Source: Annona cherimola | Taxonomy: Eukaryota > Streptophyta > Magnoliopsida > Magnoliales > Annonaceae | Direction of reading: 5' to 3' | DNA: 64,000 nucleotides | NCBI GenBank assembly: GCA_030490835.1 | Contig: CM059972.1 | Span: 7,532,264 to 7,596,263, forward strand | Part shown: one piece after another, positions 1 through 10,555 of the stretch | Layout of the letters: each line of letters starts with the position of its first letter | Numbering within the stretch: position 1 is the first letter of the stretch | Made by a program: the position numbers and the translations under genes | The notes under the pieces: generated by a model | The model's input: the letters and a program-made list of their open reading frames with translations, nothing else | What the model was told of the DNA's origin: nothing | The model's database searches: none

Positions 1-300
1 CCGGTGATGCCGTCGGCGACTTCTGACTTTCGCTCGATTGCTGCGTTTCCGGCAAACTCGAATTCCTGTTCTGATGGCTGCGAGAAGGAGATGGGGATTC
101 CTGCCGATCAACGCGAGAGGCGGCTCTACTCCTGGTTCCGCCGCTGGCTTTCTCCGAAACTCTTTTTTTTTTTTTTTTTCACCTTCGTGCATCGAATTCG
201 CTTCCGACTGCCCCACTGGAAGAGAAAATCCGTTTCTAGAGCTCTTTGGTTCTTCCCTTTCGCAGGCTCTTTTTTTTTTATATATATATATGAGCCGGGA

Positions 301-460
301 AGATGGTGGGAAGATGCGCCTCTCTTTCGAGAACTCCTTCGGGGAAATGAAGAAACCCACCTCCCTGCCTTATCGATCTCGCGGACGTGGAGGTCGGGAA
401 GGAATACGAGTTGGTGGGCGACATACTCCAGCGGTTATCGGATGGGATACCAGCTGGCCC
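301..460 (+). pseudogene. GH3-like (auxin-amido synthetase) gene fragment, frameshifted
   Basis: Positions 369-416 encode LIDLADVEVGKEYELV, which matches the conserved C-terminal segment of plant GH3 acyl-amido synthetases that precedes TTYAGLYRYRVGD. The next family-like residues (ATYSSGYRMG) continue from 418 in another frame, so one extra base lies at about 417. Upstream, FRELLRGNEETHLPA in a third frame resembles the family's FEFLP...EE stretch. Only about 50 codons are recognisable and at least two frame changes are present. It is a relic, perhaps carried by the surrounding repeat. The family match is from memory of the motif. Confidence 0.4.
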
Positions 461-755
461 AATGCTCTCCGGCCGTGCTGCCAGGATGTTCAGTCCCGGG
501 GAGATCAAGTCCGGCTTCAGTATCTCCGGCGTCTCCGAATTCGCGAGCTGAGAACGATGCCAACACCGGTGCTGGCCGGACTCCGAGCCTAGTCCCGTGG
601 AAGATGATTGTCGTCGTCGGCGGCGACTTGGAACGACCCATAGATGCCGAACTGACGTATTTGCGAATTTCATCGCCGCCTGCTGCTCCGACGGATGTCG
701 CCGGTCAACAGATGGCAATCGGCAACCGGGCCCTCGCCGTCGAACACCCCATTCG

Positions 756-828
756 TGTTTTATTTTTATTTATTTTTATTTATTTATTTATTTATTATTA
801 TTATTATTATTTTTTCATTTATTTATTT

Positions 829-861
<33 letters not shown>

Positions 862-862
862 C
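756..862. repeat. TTTA/TTA microsatellite
   Basis: Run of TTTA and TTA units in two blocks. The long Tyr/Ile-rich open frames read through it are low-complexity artefacts. Confidence 0.9.
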
Positions 863-1325
863 AAAATATACCCCATCATTGGGCCATTTGAAGGCTTCGG
901 ACTTGATCCATATACTTGAGCTTGGCGGGCTCCTTCCGTAGTGGGCTAGAACTTGGTGGGCTAGAGCTTGGCTAAGCCCGTTGTTTTGGGTGGGCCGTTG
1001 TGAAGGCCCAAAGTTGTTGAGAAACCCACTTCTGAGGCTTGGTAGGCTGGATCTGGTAGGCTAAAGCTTAGCTAAGCCCGTTTGCTGTGTCTGGTGGGCT
1101 GCTTTGTGGAGCCCGTTGGGGTGGCCTGTAGGAGCTTCGCTCTTTGTGGGCCGGACCTGGTTTGTTAAAAAAGCCTGCTTCGAGGCTTGGTGGAGCTTCG
1201 CTCCCGTGGGCTGAGTTCGGAAGGGCCTGTTTAGCTTGCTTGAACCTCCTTTTGCCTTGAATTTGTTTGGGCTTGGGACCTTTTCTATTTTATCCATTTT
1301 TTGGCCCAAAGGTGGGGTGTCAACA

Positions 1326-2364
1326 TATATATACAGTGTAAAATATCCAAGTATGTAGATCATGTGTCCCACCGAAAAAATGATGGTTGGTAATTAGCAT
1401 GGGCACTTATTTGGGCCTATTCATAATGACCCACACAACGGTTTTGCTATAGTCTGCCACCAATTTTCCAAGCTTATGACAGTTTATTTCTGTGATACCA
1501 AATTCATTTCGACGTTTATTTTCAAATACATTACAAGTTCTATTTTTCCACTGCAAAAGATATACAACAAATATCGTGGAATGTAGCTCTTTTTTGTTTG
1601 CGGACAACATATATTTGGTTGTATTAAATGTATTTTTGCCACAATTGGTTATTTAGAGTTTGTTCTAAGGTATATAAGGGTCTTAAATGGAATAGGAGAA
1701 ATGAAATGAGATTATTGAAATTTAAAAAAAAATTGGTATTAAAAATAGGAATTATATTGGAAATTGAAAAAATTACCTCAAAATACATTTTTTTTATGTC
1801 ATTCACCTCTCATTCAAGTTTCTTGAACAGGCCCTACCACAAGGCTACTCTGAAATAGTAACATTTTGCTAAATGTAGCTAATTTTATAGCTCAAAAGCA
1901 GCCAAAAATTTAATACATTTTATTAAATTTTGGTAATGTACACCTACATTTGGAGCAGTTCAAGTGGGTCTCGCTATTATTACAACAGCAGTTCAGATGA
2001 TCACATCGATGGGCCAGGTGGGCTGGTCACTTCAAGATCGGATTGGGTAACTTAAATTAATAGGAACTTATTAGCGCAAAGCAATGAATATTCACTCTTG
2101 TCAGGATGAGGAGAATTGCTCATTAACAGCTATTTTCCTAAAGTGTTACTATGCAAAAAGTAGTGACAATGATATGAGATACGAGATAATATGATTTTGT
2201 TCAACCAAATATCAAGAATATAAATCCATTAATGGAACCAAGCAAGCATAAAGACAAGACAACTTTGGAACGTCAATTAGCTGTCGTGTACAAAGCCATT
2301 AAAGTTATAAGGTAGTTTTGCTATTATTTAAATCTGAGAGGAGAAGTGCTATTTCTCAAACTTA
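1326..2364. other. AT-rich intergenic stretch
   Basis: No gene, RNA or clear transposon terminus seen. Short ORFs here (for example 1628-1858) have AT-rich composition and no recognisable domain. Confidence 0.5.
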
Positions 2365-2700
2365 GAAGGATGGTTATACATGGCTACTAATCATCTACGA
2401 CCAATTGGAGTCATAAAATTCATTTACTTATACTTTTAATTTTTACTTTTTGAAATTATAAATTTAAATATATATTATTCATAAACTAGGTTTTAATATA
2501 TATGTTTATATATTTTTAAATTTCAAACACAAAGGTGTTATGGTTGAAAATGACCATAATACCCTTAAATATAAACATATCTAAAAATAATAAATTTATA
2601 ATTTCAAAAAACAAAAAATAAAAAAAATACAAATAAATGTGTTTTGCCCATTCCGGAATTGCTACATTTTCGACGGATCGTAAATGATCCGTTATCCAAA
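2365..2700. mobile_element. Foldback MITE-like element
   Basis: Two AT-rich arms (about 2416-2520 and 2575-2645) are inverted relative to each other around a short centre at about 2550. The arms resemble those of the foldback elements at 5.9, 13.7, 37.1, 38.8 and 40.5 kb. Termini are poorly matched, so limits are approximate. Confidence 0.45.
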
Positions 2701-3002
2701 CGGGAGGAAATTATTCCAATCTCCCATGCATGCATTAAGACAATGAAAGATAGCGATGGTTCAAACGATGCGGGCAATCCATTACTTTAAAGACATTCTC
2801 GAATGCTTTTGCGGGACGCGTAGATTGATACGCAGGTACATCCTGAAAATCCCTAATAATTAAATATCTTGCGTTACCACAAAGGATTCTTCAAATTAAG
2901 GCCTTCAGAAATGATGGCCAATTTACTTATATTCCAGAATGGAAAAAAAATTGTCAGTTAGATGATTATCTGATCACTGGATATAATACATATAGAGAAC
3001 CC

Positions 3003-5501
3003 ATCCTATTTACAGTGCAATCCGCTCTAAAATGGGATCCACACGTATTAAAATGCAATAAAATTTTATACAATCAATTATCCATATAAAAATCATACTT
3101 TAGACGGTTTAGATATTAAAAATATTACTTTAAACTTGATATTTGTATTAAACTATTTTATTACGTTCATTTTATACCATTTTAAGATGGGATATATACA
3201 CATGTTGGATTTGGGTGAAAATTGGTATGTTAATAAAGTAAATAATTCTAAATATAATGGGTAGAGTAGATTTTTCATTCATGAATAAATGTGCCTCATA
3301 GTGCACGGACTGGCACTTGATTATTTTCCATACATATATATGGAAAATATTCTAGTGCAACATATGGTGCAGTGGCGTTGAAATGGGTCGTACACGATGA
3401 TAAAATCATAATCTACACCACCCATTGTATTTAGAATAATGTATTCTATTACCATATCAATTTTCATCTCAATCGGATATGTTTATGGACTTCATCTGAA
3501 AATGGTACAAATTCAACGTAATAAAATAGTTTGATGTAAATAACAGCTTTAAAGTGATTTTTTCAACATGTAAATCATTTGGTATAAAATTTATTTATAG
3601 ATAAATGATTATATAAAGTTTCATTATATTTTAATATGTGTGGGCCTATTTTGGTGTAAATGTACTGCTGCCTATATATATATATATATAGGAAAATAAT
3701 CAAGTGCATTAGGACTACATCATAATTATGGTGCAGTCCGTATACTTGGGGCCCATTTGATCATGAATGAGAAATCTACTCCATCCATTGTAGTTAGAAT
3801 TATTTACTTTATTAATATACCAATTTTCACCCAAATCCAACATGTGTATACGTCTCATCTTAAAATGGTACAAAATGGACGTAATAAAATAGTTTAATGT
3901 AAATATCAAGTTTATAGTGGTATTTTCAACATCTAAACCGTCTAAAGTAAAATTTTTATATAAATAAATGATTGTATAAAGTTTCATTACATTTTAAGAT
4001 ATGTGAAGCCCATTTTACAGTGGACTGCACCGTAATTACGATGCAGCCCTTCTGCATAGGATAAGTTCTTATATATATATAGGAATATATTCAGGTGCAG
4101 CATCGCTGAAATGGGCTCCACATGATCATGAAATCATGATCTACTCCACCCATTGTATTTAGAATAATGTATTCTATTACCATACCAATTTTCATCCCAA
4201 TCAGATATGTATATGGCCCCCATCTGAAAATGGTATAAATCCAACGTAATAAAATAGTTTGATGTAAATAACAACTTTAAAGTATCTGATTTGGATGAAA
4301 ATTGGTATGGTAATAGAATACATTATTCTAAATACAATGGGTGGAGTAGATCATGATTTCATAATCATGTGGGGCCCATTTTTGGGCTACTCACTGCACC
4401 GGAACAGCTCTTATATATATATATATATACACACACACAGAAATATTCAGGTGCAGCATGCTGCACCGAAAATCACTGAAATGGGCCCCACATGATCATC
4501 AAATCATAATCTACTCTGCTCGTTGTATTTAGAATAATATATTCTATCACCATATCAATTTTCATCTCAATCAGATATGTATATAGGCTCCATCTGAAAA
4601 TGGTACAAATTCACCGTAATAAAATAGTTTGATGTAAATAACAACTTTAAAGTAGTTTTTTCAACATGTAAACTATTTGCTATAAAATTTATATATAGAT
4701 AAATAATTGTATAAAATTTCATTACATTCTAGTATGTGTGGGGCTCACTTTTGATCAAATGTGCTGCACCGGAACAACTCCTATATATATATATAGAAAT
4801 ATTCAGGTGCAACATCGCTAAAATGGGCCCCACACGATCATCAAATCATGATCTACTCCACCTATTGTATTTAGAATACTGTATTCTATTACCATACCAA
4901 TTTTCACCCCAGTCAGATATGTATATGGGCCCCATCTGAAAATGGTATAAATTCAACGTAATAAAATAGTTTAATGTAAATAACAACTTTAAAGTAGTTT
5001 TTTCAACGTGTAAACCATTTGCTATAAAATTTATATATATATAAATGATTGTATAAAGTTTTATTGCATTCTAATATATGTAGGACCTACTTTTGATCAA
5101 ATATAATGCTGTTTCGGTGCAGTTGCGCTACACATGATCATGAAATGTTGCACCGGAACAGCGGTACAGTGGGCTCAAAATGGGCCCCACATGATCATGA
5201 AATCATGATCTACTCCACCCATTGTATTTATAATAATGTATTCTATTACCACACAAATTTTCATCCCAATCAGATATGTATATGTGCCCCATCTGAAAAT
5301 AGTACAAATCCAACGTAATAAAATAGTTTGATGTAAATAACAACTTTAAAGTATTTGATTGGGATGAAAATTGGTTTGATTATAGAATACATTATTCTAA
5401 ATACAATGGGTGGAGTAGATCATAATTTCATGATCATGTGGGGCCCATTTTAGGCCCACTGCACCGCTGTTCCGGTACAGTAATACTGCACCGGAACAGA
5501 A

Positions 5502-5502
<1 letters not shown>
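3003..5502. mobile_element. Array of about seven related MITEs in both orientations
   Basis: A roughly 330-380 bp sequence recurs at about 3003-3345 (inverted), 3346-3690, 3700-4070, 4085-4420, 4440-4785, 4800-5110 and 5110-5502. Shared landmarks include 'aggtgcagca...tgctgcacc' ends, 'gggccccacatgatcatg', 'ccacccattgtatttagaat', 'aattttcatcccaatcag' and 'aacgtaataaaatagttt'. Copies are separated by short TA repeats. The units at 4085-4420 and 5110-5502 are foldbacks: a left half followed by its own inverted copy. No transposase is present. Insertion into TA tracts fits a TA-targeting superfamily, but the class is inferred. Confidence 0.8.
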
Positions 5503-5568
<66 letters not shown>

Positions 5569-5573
5569 GGTTG
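5503..5573. repeat. (TA)n microsatellite
   Basis: About 35 uninterrupted TA units at the right edge of the MITE array. The Tyr-Ile ORFs on both strands here are artefacts of the repeat. Confidence 0.95.
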
Positions 5574-5900
5574 GAACAGCCAAAAAGAATCACGATCCCT
5601 GTCTACGCTCTGGACTAACAACCTGATTCCGATCGAAGACCTTTTAGACGATTATAAGAGGTTGCGTTTCCGTCGATGCAGGTTGGGTATACACTTTTGC
5701 ACTTTTACACTGGCGTGTATCAAAGATATGCATTTTCTGCCGAAGGGCCGAGTAGCTCCAAATTTAAGTGGAGCGGGTACCGTCATGTGCTCCTCCCAAG
5801 TCAAATGCTTTTTGAAAATGTCTGTCACCGACAAAGTTCATATGCCACTTTGGTCAACTACATTGTAGGCTCTTTTAATAAGGAACATGCTCCTGTGCTC
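5574..5900. other. Unassigned stretch
   Basis: GC content is slightly higher than in the flanks. Two overlapping short ORFs (5652-5834 minus, 5676-5918 plus) show no domain that I recognise. No RNA gene seen. Confidence 0.4.
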
Positions 5901-5904
5901 CTAC

Positions 5905-6240
5905 ACCTATTTTTTTAAAAAAATTTCTCATAAACTTATTAGCCCAAGTGTATTTAAAGTATGTATCAATTTTTATCATTTTTGGAGATTTTTAAATTTT
6001 TATTTTTTATTTTTGAAAATCAGTGGCATTTTAGTAATTTAAAATAACTAAAATGCCACTAATTTTCAAAAATAAAAAATAAATATCTAAAATACTCCAA
6101 AAATATTAAAAATTTACACACAGATTAAATACACTTGATCTAATAAGTTTATGAAAAGTTTTTCAAAAAAAATAAAAAATAAGTGTACGCGCCCGGGACC
6201 ATGCAGCACTGCATGCTCCCGGGAGCATAAGATTACATCC
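5905..6240. mobile_element. Foldback MITE with long arms
   Basis: Arms of about 125 bp (near 5920-6047 and 6050-6181) are inverted copies: 'ataaacttattag...caagtgtattta' is mirrored by 'aaatacacttgatctaataagttta'. The centre lies between the two copies of 'aaaatgccact'. Outside the right arm lies a GC-rich hairpin-prone end containing two CCCGGGA blocks around ATGCAGCACTGCAT. No coding capacity. Confidence 0.75.
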
Positions 6241-7547
6241 CTTTTAATAACAGGGCTCACATTGAAAACATAACCTTAGATTCTAATGGCTATTTGGCTA
6301 TTTGGCTATTTGCATTTGCATACCCGCCCATAAGCCTTGGAATTTTGTAACTTCTTTCTCTCGTAACTGTTAATTTTACAAAAATACCCACCTAATTTAT
6401 ATGGATATATCAGGTACACCGTTTTGGTCCATCTTGACGATGATGTGAAATTCAATCTACTAAATGTACTTAAAATCATTTCTTGACTACAAAACTAAGG
6501 GCTTATAAAGCATACAATGGAAAATGTAATATTGGATATAGAAAAAGTACTCTAATCTCTATCCGGCCCGTTTCATACAATGGGATGCTCCTTAAGTTTC
6601 ATTCAAAAATATGTATAGCCTCCTCCAAGTTATATGAAAAATCAACATATTAAATTATTTAATTTATATCTTAATTTTGAAACTATTACTTGAACATCCA
6701 AATTATCTAAAAAATGATTCTACAAATTTCAAAATGATTTTTAATCACGTGATAAAATAAATGATATCAATCAAAGTGACTGGTTGAATTTTGATTGAAA
6801 CATGCATGTAGACCCATCCATGTCCCTGCACAAAATGTTTCCACTAAAATTTAGTGTGAACCCTATGTTTCACCAAAGAGGGACTCACTTAATATATTTT
6901 TTTTTTTACAAAAAATATTATAATTGTTACCTATGGCTGAACTTTGTACCAATCTAGACGTAATCCAAGTCATGTTTTGGCATGCTTGTATACACCTCAT
7001 TTTATCTTGATAGCAAGTCAAATTTGACTGATTAATAAATTTTGCGTTCCTCCAAAACTCACCATTGTTAGTGGGGGATGTTTATGTAAATAAAGTTCTG
7101 TAGTGGATATTATCTCTGTAAATTAAAAACTATGAACTAAAAGTTGCAAAACTGTAAAACAAAGATGAGGAGATAAATGCAAAGATACAATCGATTCAAA
7201 TAAAAGTTTTTTTTTTTTTTCCTAGCATTAGCCCAGTAAATTTTAGTAGCAGCAGGTGCCACTGTGAATACATCCCTCCATTTGATGCCCTTCTTCGGTG
7301 GCGAGCTTGAATGACGTAGAATATTTAAGCTTCAGTAATGTTTTCTACAACTATGCCTGATTTAATGGGACAGCTATGTACTAGTTTAAGAATAGTGCAG
7401 CTCACAAGTGATATTTGCCGAAGGATTTTGATTCACTGATAGGTACTGTAGTAAGCGTAGGGTGCAATGCCACGTCGGTCACTAGTTCAACCATCCCCCC
7501 CCCCTTCGGCATATTAATTTTTCCCTACTGGTGGTGGGTTGTTATTT
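6241..7547. other. AT-rich intergenic stretch
   Basis: Contains a short triplicated 'ggctattt' run near 6286-6312, a T-run at 7207-7220 and a C-run at 7494-7504. I see no gene, RNA or transposon boundary. Confidence 0.5.
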
Positions 7548-7727
7548 GGTTCATCATTAAGAGGATTATATATGTACTAATACATAATATCGGATGACTT
7601 GGTGTGTATATACATAAATAAAAAATATGTATTATTGGTTCATCCATTAGGAGAATTATATATGTACTAATACGTAATATCAGATGACTCGGTATGTATA
7701 TACATAAATAAAAAATTGAACCAGCTA
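7548..7727. repeat. Tandem duplication, 89-bp period
   Basis: Two near-identical units begin 'ggttcatc-attaag/ggag' at 7548 and 7637. Each contains 'attatatatgtactaatac' and 'gtatatacataaataaaaaa'. Confidence 0.85.
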
Positions 7728-7783
7728 TATATTAATTCGAAAGATATAAAACTCACAATTTGTATTTGTTTAAGAAATAGAGT

Positions 7784-7843
7784 GGAAGTAACAATCATCT
7801 ACTATACAATGAAGGAAGTAACAATCATCTATTATACAATGAA
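7784..7843. repeat. Tandem duplication of a 30-bp unit
   Basis: The unit 'ggaagtaacaatcatctact' plus 'atacaatgaa' is repeated head to tail with one substitution. Confidence 0.9.
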
Positions 7844-8583
7844 GTAGCTAGCCTTCTATGTTCTTTGAGCCACTGTGCATGCAATGAACATAATAAGATG
7901 TATCTAGTTATTGTTTTTACTAAATTCCTTCTACAAGTTTTATTTTTCTAATTTAAATATACTCATAATATTTCAAAATTTCCAAAATACACTTACTCAA
8001 TTTGCTTAAATTTTCAAGTAAACTCATGCCATTAAAATATATGTTACGTGTAAGTTGTCCATGAAATAATGAATATGTCCATGCTATAAATATAATTCTA
8101 TAACTAAAAGCCATAACCCAACAAATTTTAATATTTCTACAACTACAAAATTATTTACTATTTGAGCGAGATTTTTTCCTTTCAAGTAAACCAATCATAA
8201 TAAATTATATTAGTACTCGGTAGATTCATCATTTTGTATTGGGGCCAATGATCTTTCTTAAATTGAGTCCTTTCATAGATCTTTGTCATCATATGTATGA
8301 ATAAAATTTTAAACAAAATGTGTAGGAATTTTTAAAATTTTGAAATATATGAATATATTTGATAATTAGGGATATAATTTACGAATATATTTCAAAATTT
8401 ACCTTTTTATTAAAAAAAACTAGTAGAGCAAAATAAAGGGAAGAAAATGGTATTAGCAAGACATATACTGACGATGTTGTAATAAATTTTTTTTAAAATT
8501 ATAGAATTTCAAAAAATTGGAGAGGTAAATGTAACTAGAGTCCAAATCTAGCTAGGTATTTTTTGGATAGTAAAAGCTTGCTA
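7844..8583. other. AT-rich intergenic stretch
   Basis: No gene or RNA seen. An 'aaatttcaaaatat' motif recurs near 7970 and 8335-8395. Confidence 0.5.
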
Positions 8584-8591
8584 GTTTTGAG

Positions 8592-9713
8592 TAGGGGTGG
8601 GAATCGGGACGGGTCTACCCGTGACCCGTCCCGCCACGACCCTATTTTATACCGGGGTGGGTCGGGATTATGTACCCGGCAGGGCGGGGCGGGTCGATGG
8701 TATAAATTTTTTTTACAAAACGCGGGTCGGGACGGACCTACCGGATCCCGACCCGCTTATACTCGCTGACCCTACTGCCCCCGAGAAACGTGAGAAACTT
8801 GCGCTTCAGATTTCCGTCCAGAACAGGAACAGCCTACTGCTTCCCGTCTCTCTCCCGCACGGCAGCACCGTCTGGCGTCTCCCTCGCCGTCGCCAGCAGA
8901 TTGCGCATCATCTCCGGCATCCCTGCCTTCCTTTCTGCAGCTGATTTCCGTCTCCCGTCACCGTCTTCCGCATCATCTCCGGCGTCCGGCGTCCCTGCCT
9001 TCCTCTCCCTTTCCGGCAGATCTGGGCCTTCTTCTCCCTGTCCGGTAGAAGCTGTCTTGTCCAGAGTCGTCGTCCGGCTGTCTCTCCCTTTCTCTCCCTG
9101 TCCGGCTGAAGCCGTCGCATCCGGAGCCACCGTCCAAATCTACGCCTCCAGACGATCGGCATGGAATTAGATTAATTGAAAGACGGGTTATCCTGACACG
9201 AACGTGATGTCAGGTTTGCGATTTTGAGCAGATGAGATCTTTTGGAAAATAAACACCGATCCTTTTGAAAATGACCCCAGACTCGTACTGGCAAGCTATT
9301 GAAAAAAGAAAAGAAAAACCATAATTTTTTCTAGCAGTAGACTATATACTAAAGGCGTGTTTGAATAATTGTAAAATTTTTGGATGAAAAATTTTTGCTA
9401 CAATTTTTGGATGAATAATTGTAAAATTTTTGGATGAAAAATTATTGAAGCATATAGTAGTTAAATTCAATATAGTTTTGTCTTTATACTTGATTGGTTT
9501 ATAAATTCTTAAAAAAATTTTACTTGACCCGTAGTTTTTACCCGACCTGTTCTTGACCCGAATTTTGTCCCGAGACCTAGTAAAAAAAAGTAAGGGTCAA
9601 ACTAACTTTGTCCCGGCTCGGAAAAAAATAAGGGTCAAACCAAATTTTTGAAAGGTAAGGTCAGGGTCGGGCACACCCCGACCTGTCCCGACCCGCCCCG
9701 ATTCCCACCCCTA
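8592..9713. mobile_element. Non-autonomous hAT element (1122 bp, 8-bp TSD)
   Basis: Ends are near-perfect terminal inverted repeats: TAGGGGTGGGAATCGGG at the left and its complement at the right, extending over about 23 bp. They are flanked by the 8-bp direct repeat GTTTTGAG (8584-8591 and 9714-9721). An 8-bp target duplication with T/CAGGGG-type ends is the hAT hallmark. Subterminal regions are packed with 'gacccgtcccg'/'gggtcggg' motifs, plausible transposase-binding repeats. No transposase is encoded. The centre (about 8780-9160) is a GC-rich block, strikingly unlike the AT-rich remainder (9240-9540), and may be captured host DNA or a relic of the parental 5' region. Confidence 0.88.
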
Positions 9714-9754
9714 GTTTTGAGTTTTGACACTAAGAACTCATTGACTGGCAACCC

Positions 9755-10371
9755 TAGGGGTGTTAATGATCATAGTCAACCTATCAACTCACTTGTCCAA
9801 CCCGTTTATAAATGGATTTGGGTTGAAATTTTTGAATAAATGAGTCATGATCCGCCAACCCGTTTAATCATTTACTTAAATAATTGAATTAGGATTGATA
9901 TTTTATAACCAGTCAACCGTTTAGTAATCCACTTAACTCATATAACTGTGCAACTCGTTTAATCCGTTCAACTCATTTAACTCGCTTAACTCATTAAAAT
10001 TATATATATATATATATAAACTCATTGATTATTTTCTTCTCTATGCCTTCTTCGTATCAACTAATTTTCATTTTTCCACTATTGTCCCAATTTTATTTTT
10101 ACGTTACTGTCCTATTTTCATTTCTCATACGCCGAAAACACTCTCTCGTCTCTCCTAGTGAGATCTTCATCTACTAGAGTCTAGTTTTTTAAGTTATTTA
10201 CTATACAACCCGTTAACAATACACCAATTCGTTTATTAAATGAGGTATAAATGAGTTAGGGTTGATGTTTTCTAAATAAGTTAATAAACAAATTAATATT
10301 AAAATACTTTAAATAAATTAGAATTAGACTTAAACTCGAACCGGTATAACCCGACGCGCGTTAACTCCCCT
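9755..10371. mobile_element. hAT-like non-autonomous element, degraded
   Basis: Starts TAGGGGTGTTAATGATC and is related, in reverse orientation, to the element at 41755-42335. Both contain a (TA)n tract, a 'ctctcgtctctcctagtgag'-like block and repeated 'aacccgtttaa' motifs. The right end (gttaactcccct) is diverged and no target duplication is visible. The element ends just upstream of the PME-1 start and may contribute to its promoter region. Confidence 0.6.
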
Positions 10372-10555
10372 CTCCTTCTCGCCGACCCTGCGCATTCTCG
10401 TCCAAAATTTAAAAAAAAAAATCCAACGTCATCACGCGCTTTCCAGTTTGCCACTCACCCAGTCACCCTATTTCTAGTCGTGTCGGACCCCCTCGTTCAT
10501 TCCTCACTAGCGCCCTCCCATTTCCCATCTCATACCCCAGCACCCGCTTCCCAAC

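Larger units (their letters stand above)
1..1325 (-). mobile_element. Partial LTR-type element, end at 1325
   Basis: Read on the minus strand, the boundary at 1325 begins TGTTGACACCCCACC, the usual start of many plant Ty3/gypsy LTRs (TG...CA termini). The adjoining 900-1320 stretch is a degenerate GC-richer repeat with recurring units such as 'gcttggtgggct' and 'gctaagcccg'. The window starts inside the element, so its other end, target duplication and any coding part are not visible. 1-745 is GC-rich, unlike the AT-rich flank beyond 1325, and holds overlapping ORFs in several frames with no coherent domain. The LTR call rests on the terminal signature only. Confidence 0.4.

Noticed and set aside
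4..891. 295-codon ORF at the window start
   Set aside because: It runs through poly-T and TTTA/TTA repeats and shows no domain. The only recognisable coding trace there is the GH3-like fragment in other frames.
3003..5502. CRISPR-like array impression from regular repeats
   Set aside because: Repeats are about 330 bp long, in both orientations, without short uniform spacers, in a plant genome.
5397..5626. ORFs with long Tyr-Ile runs
   Set aside because: Translations of the (TA)n repeat.
8790..9170. 126-codon ORF in the GC-rich block of the hAT element
   Set aside because: Ser/Pro/Ala-rich, with imperfect repeats and open frames on both strands, as expected from composition. Kept only as part of the element.
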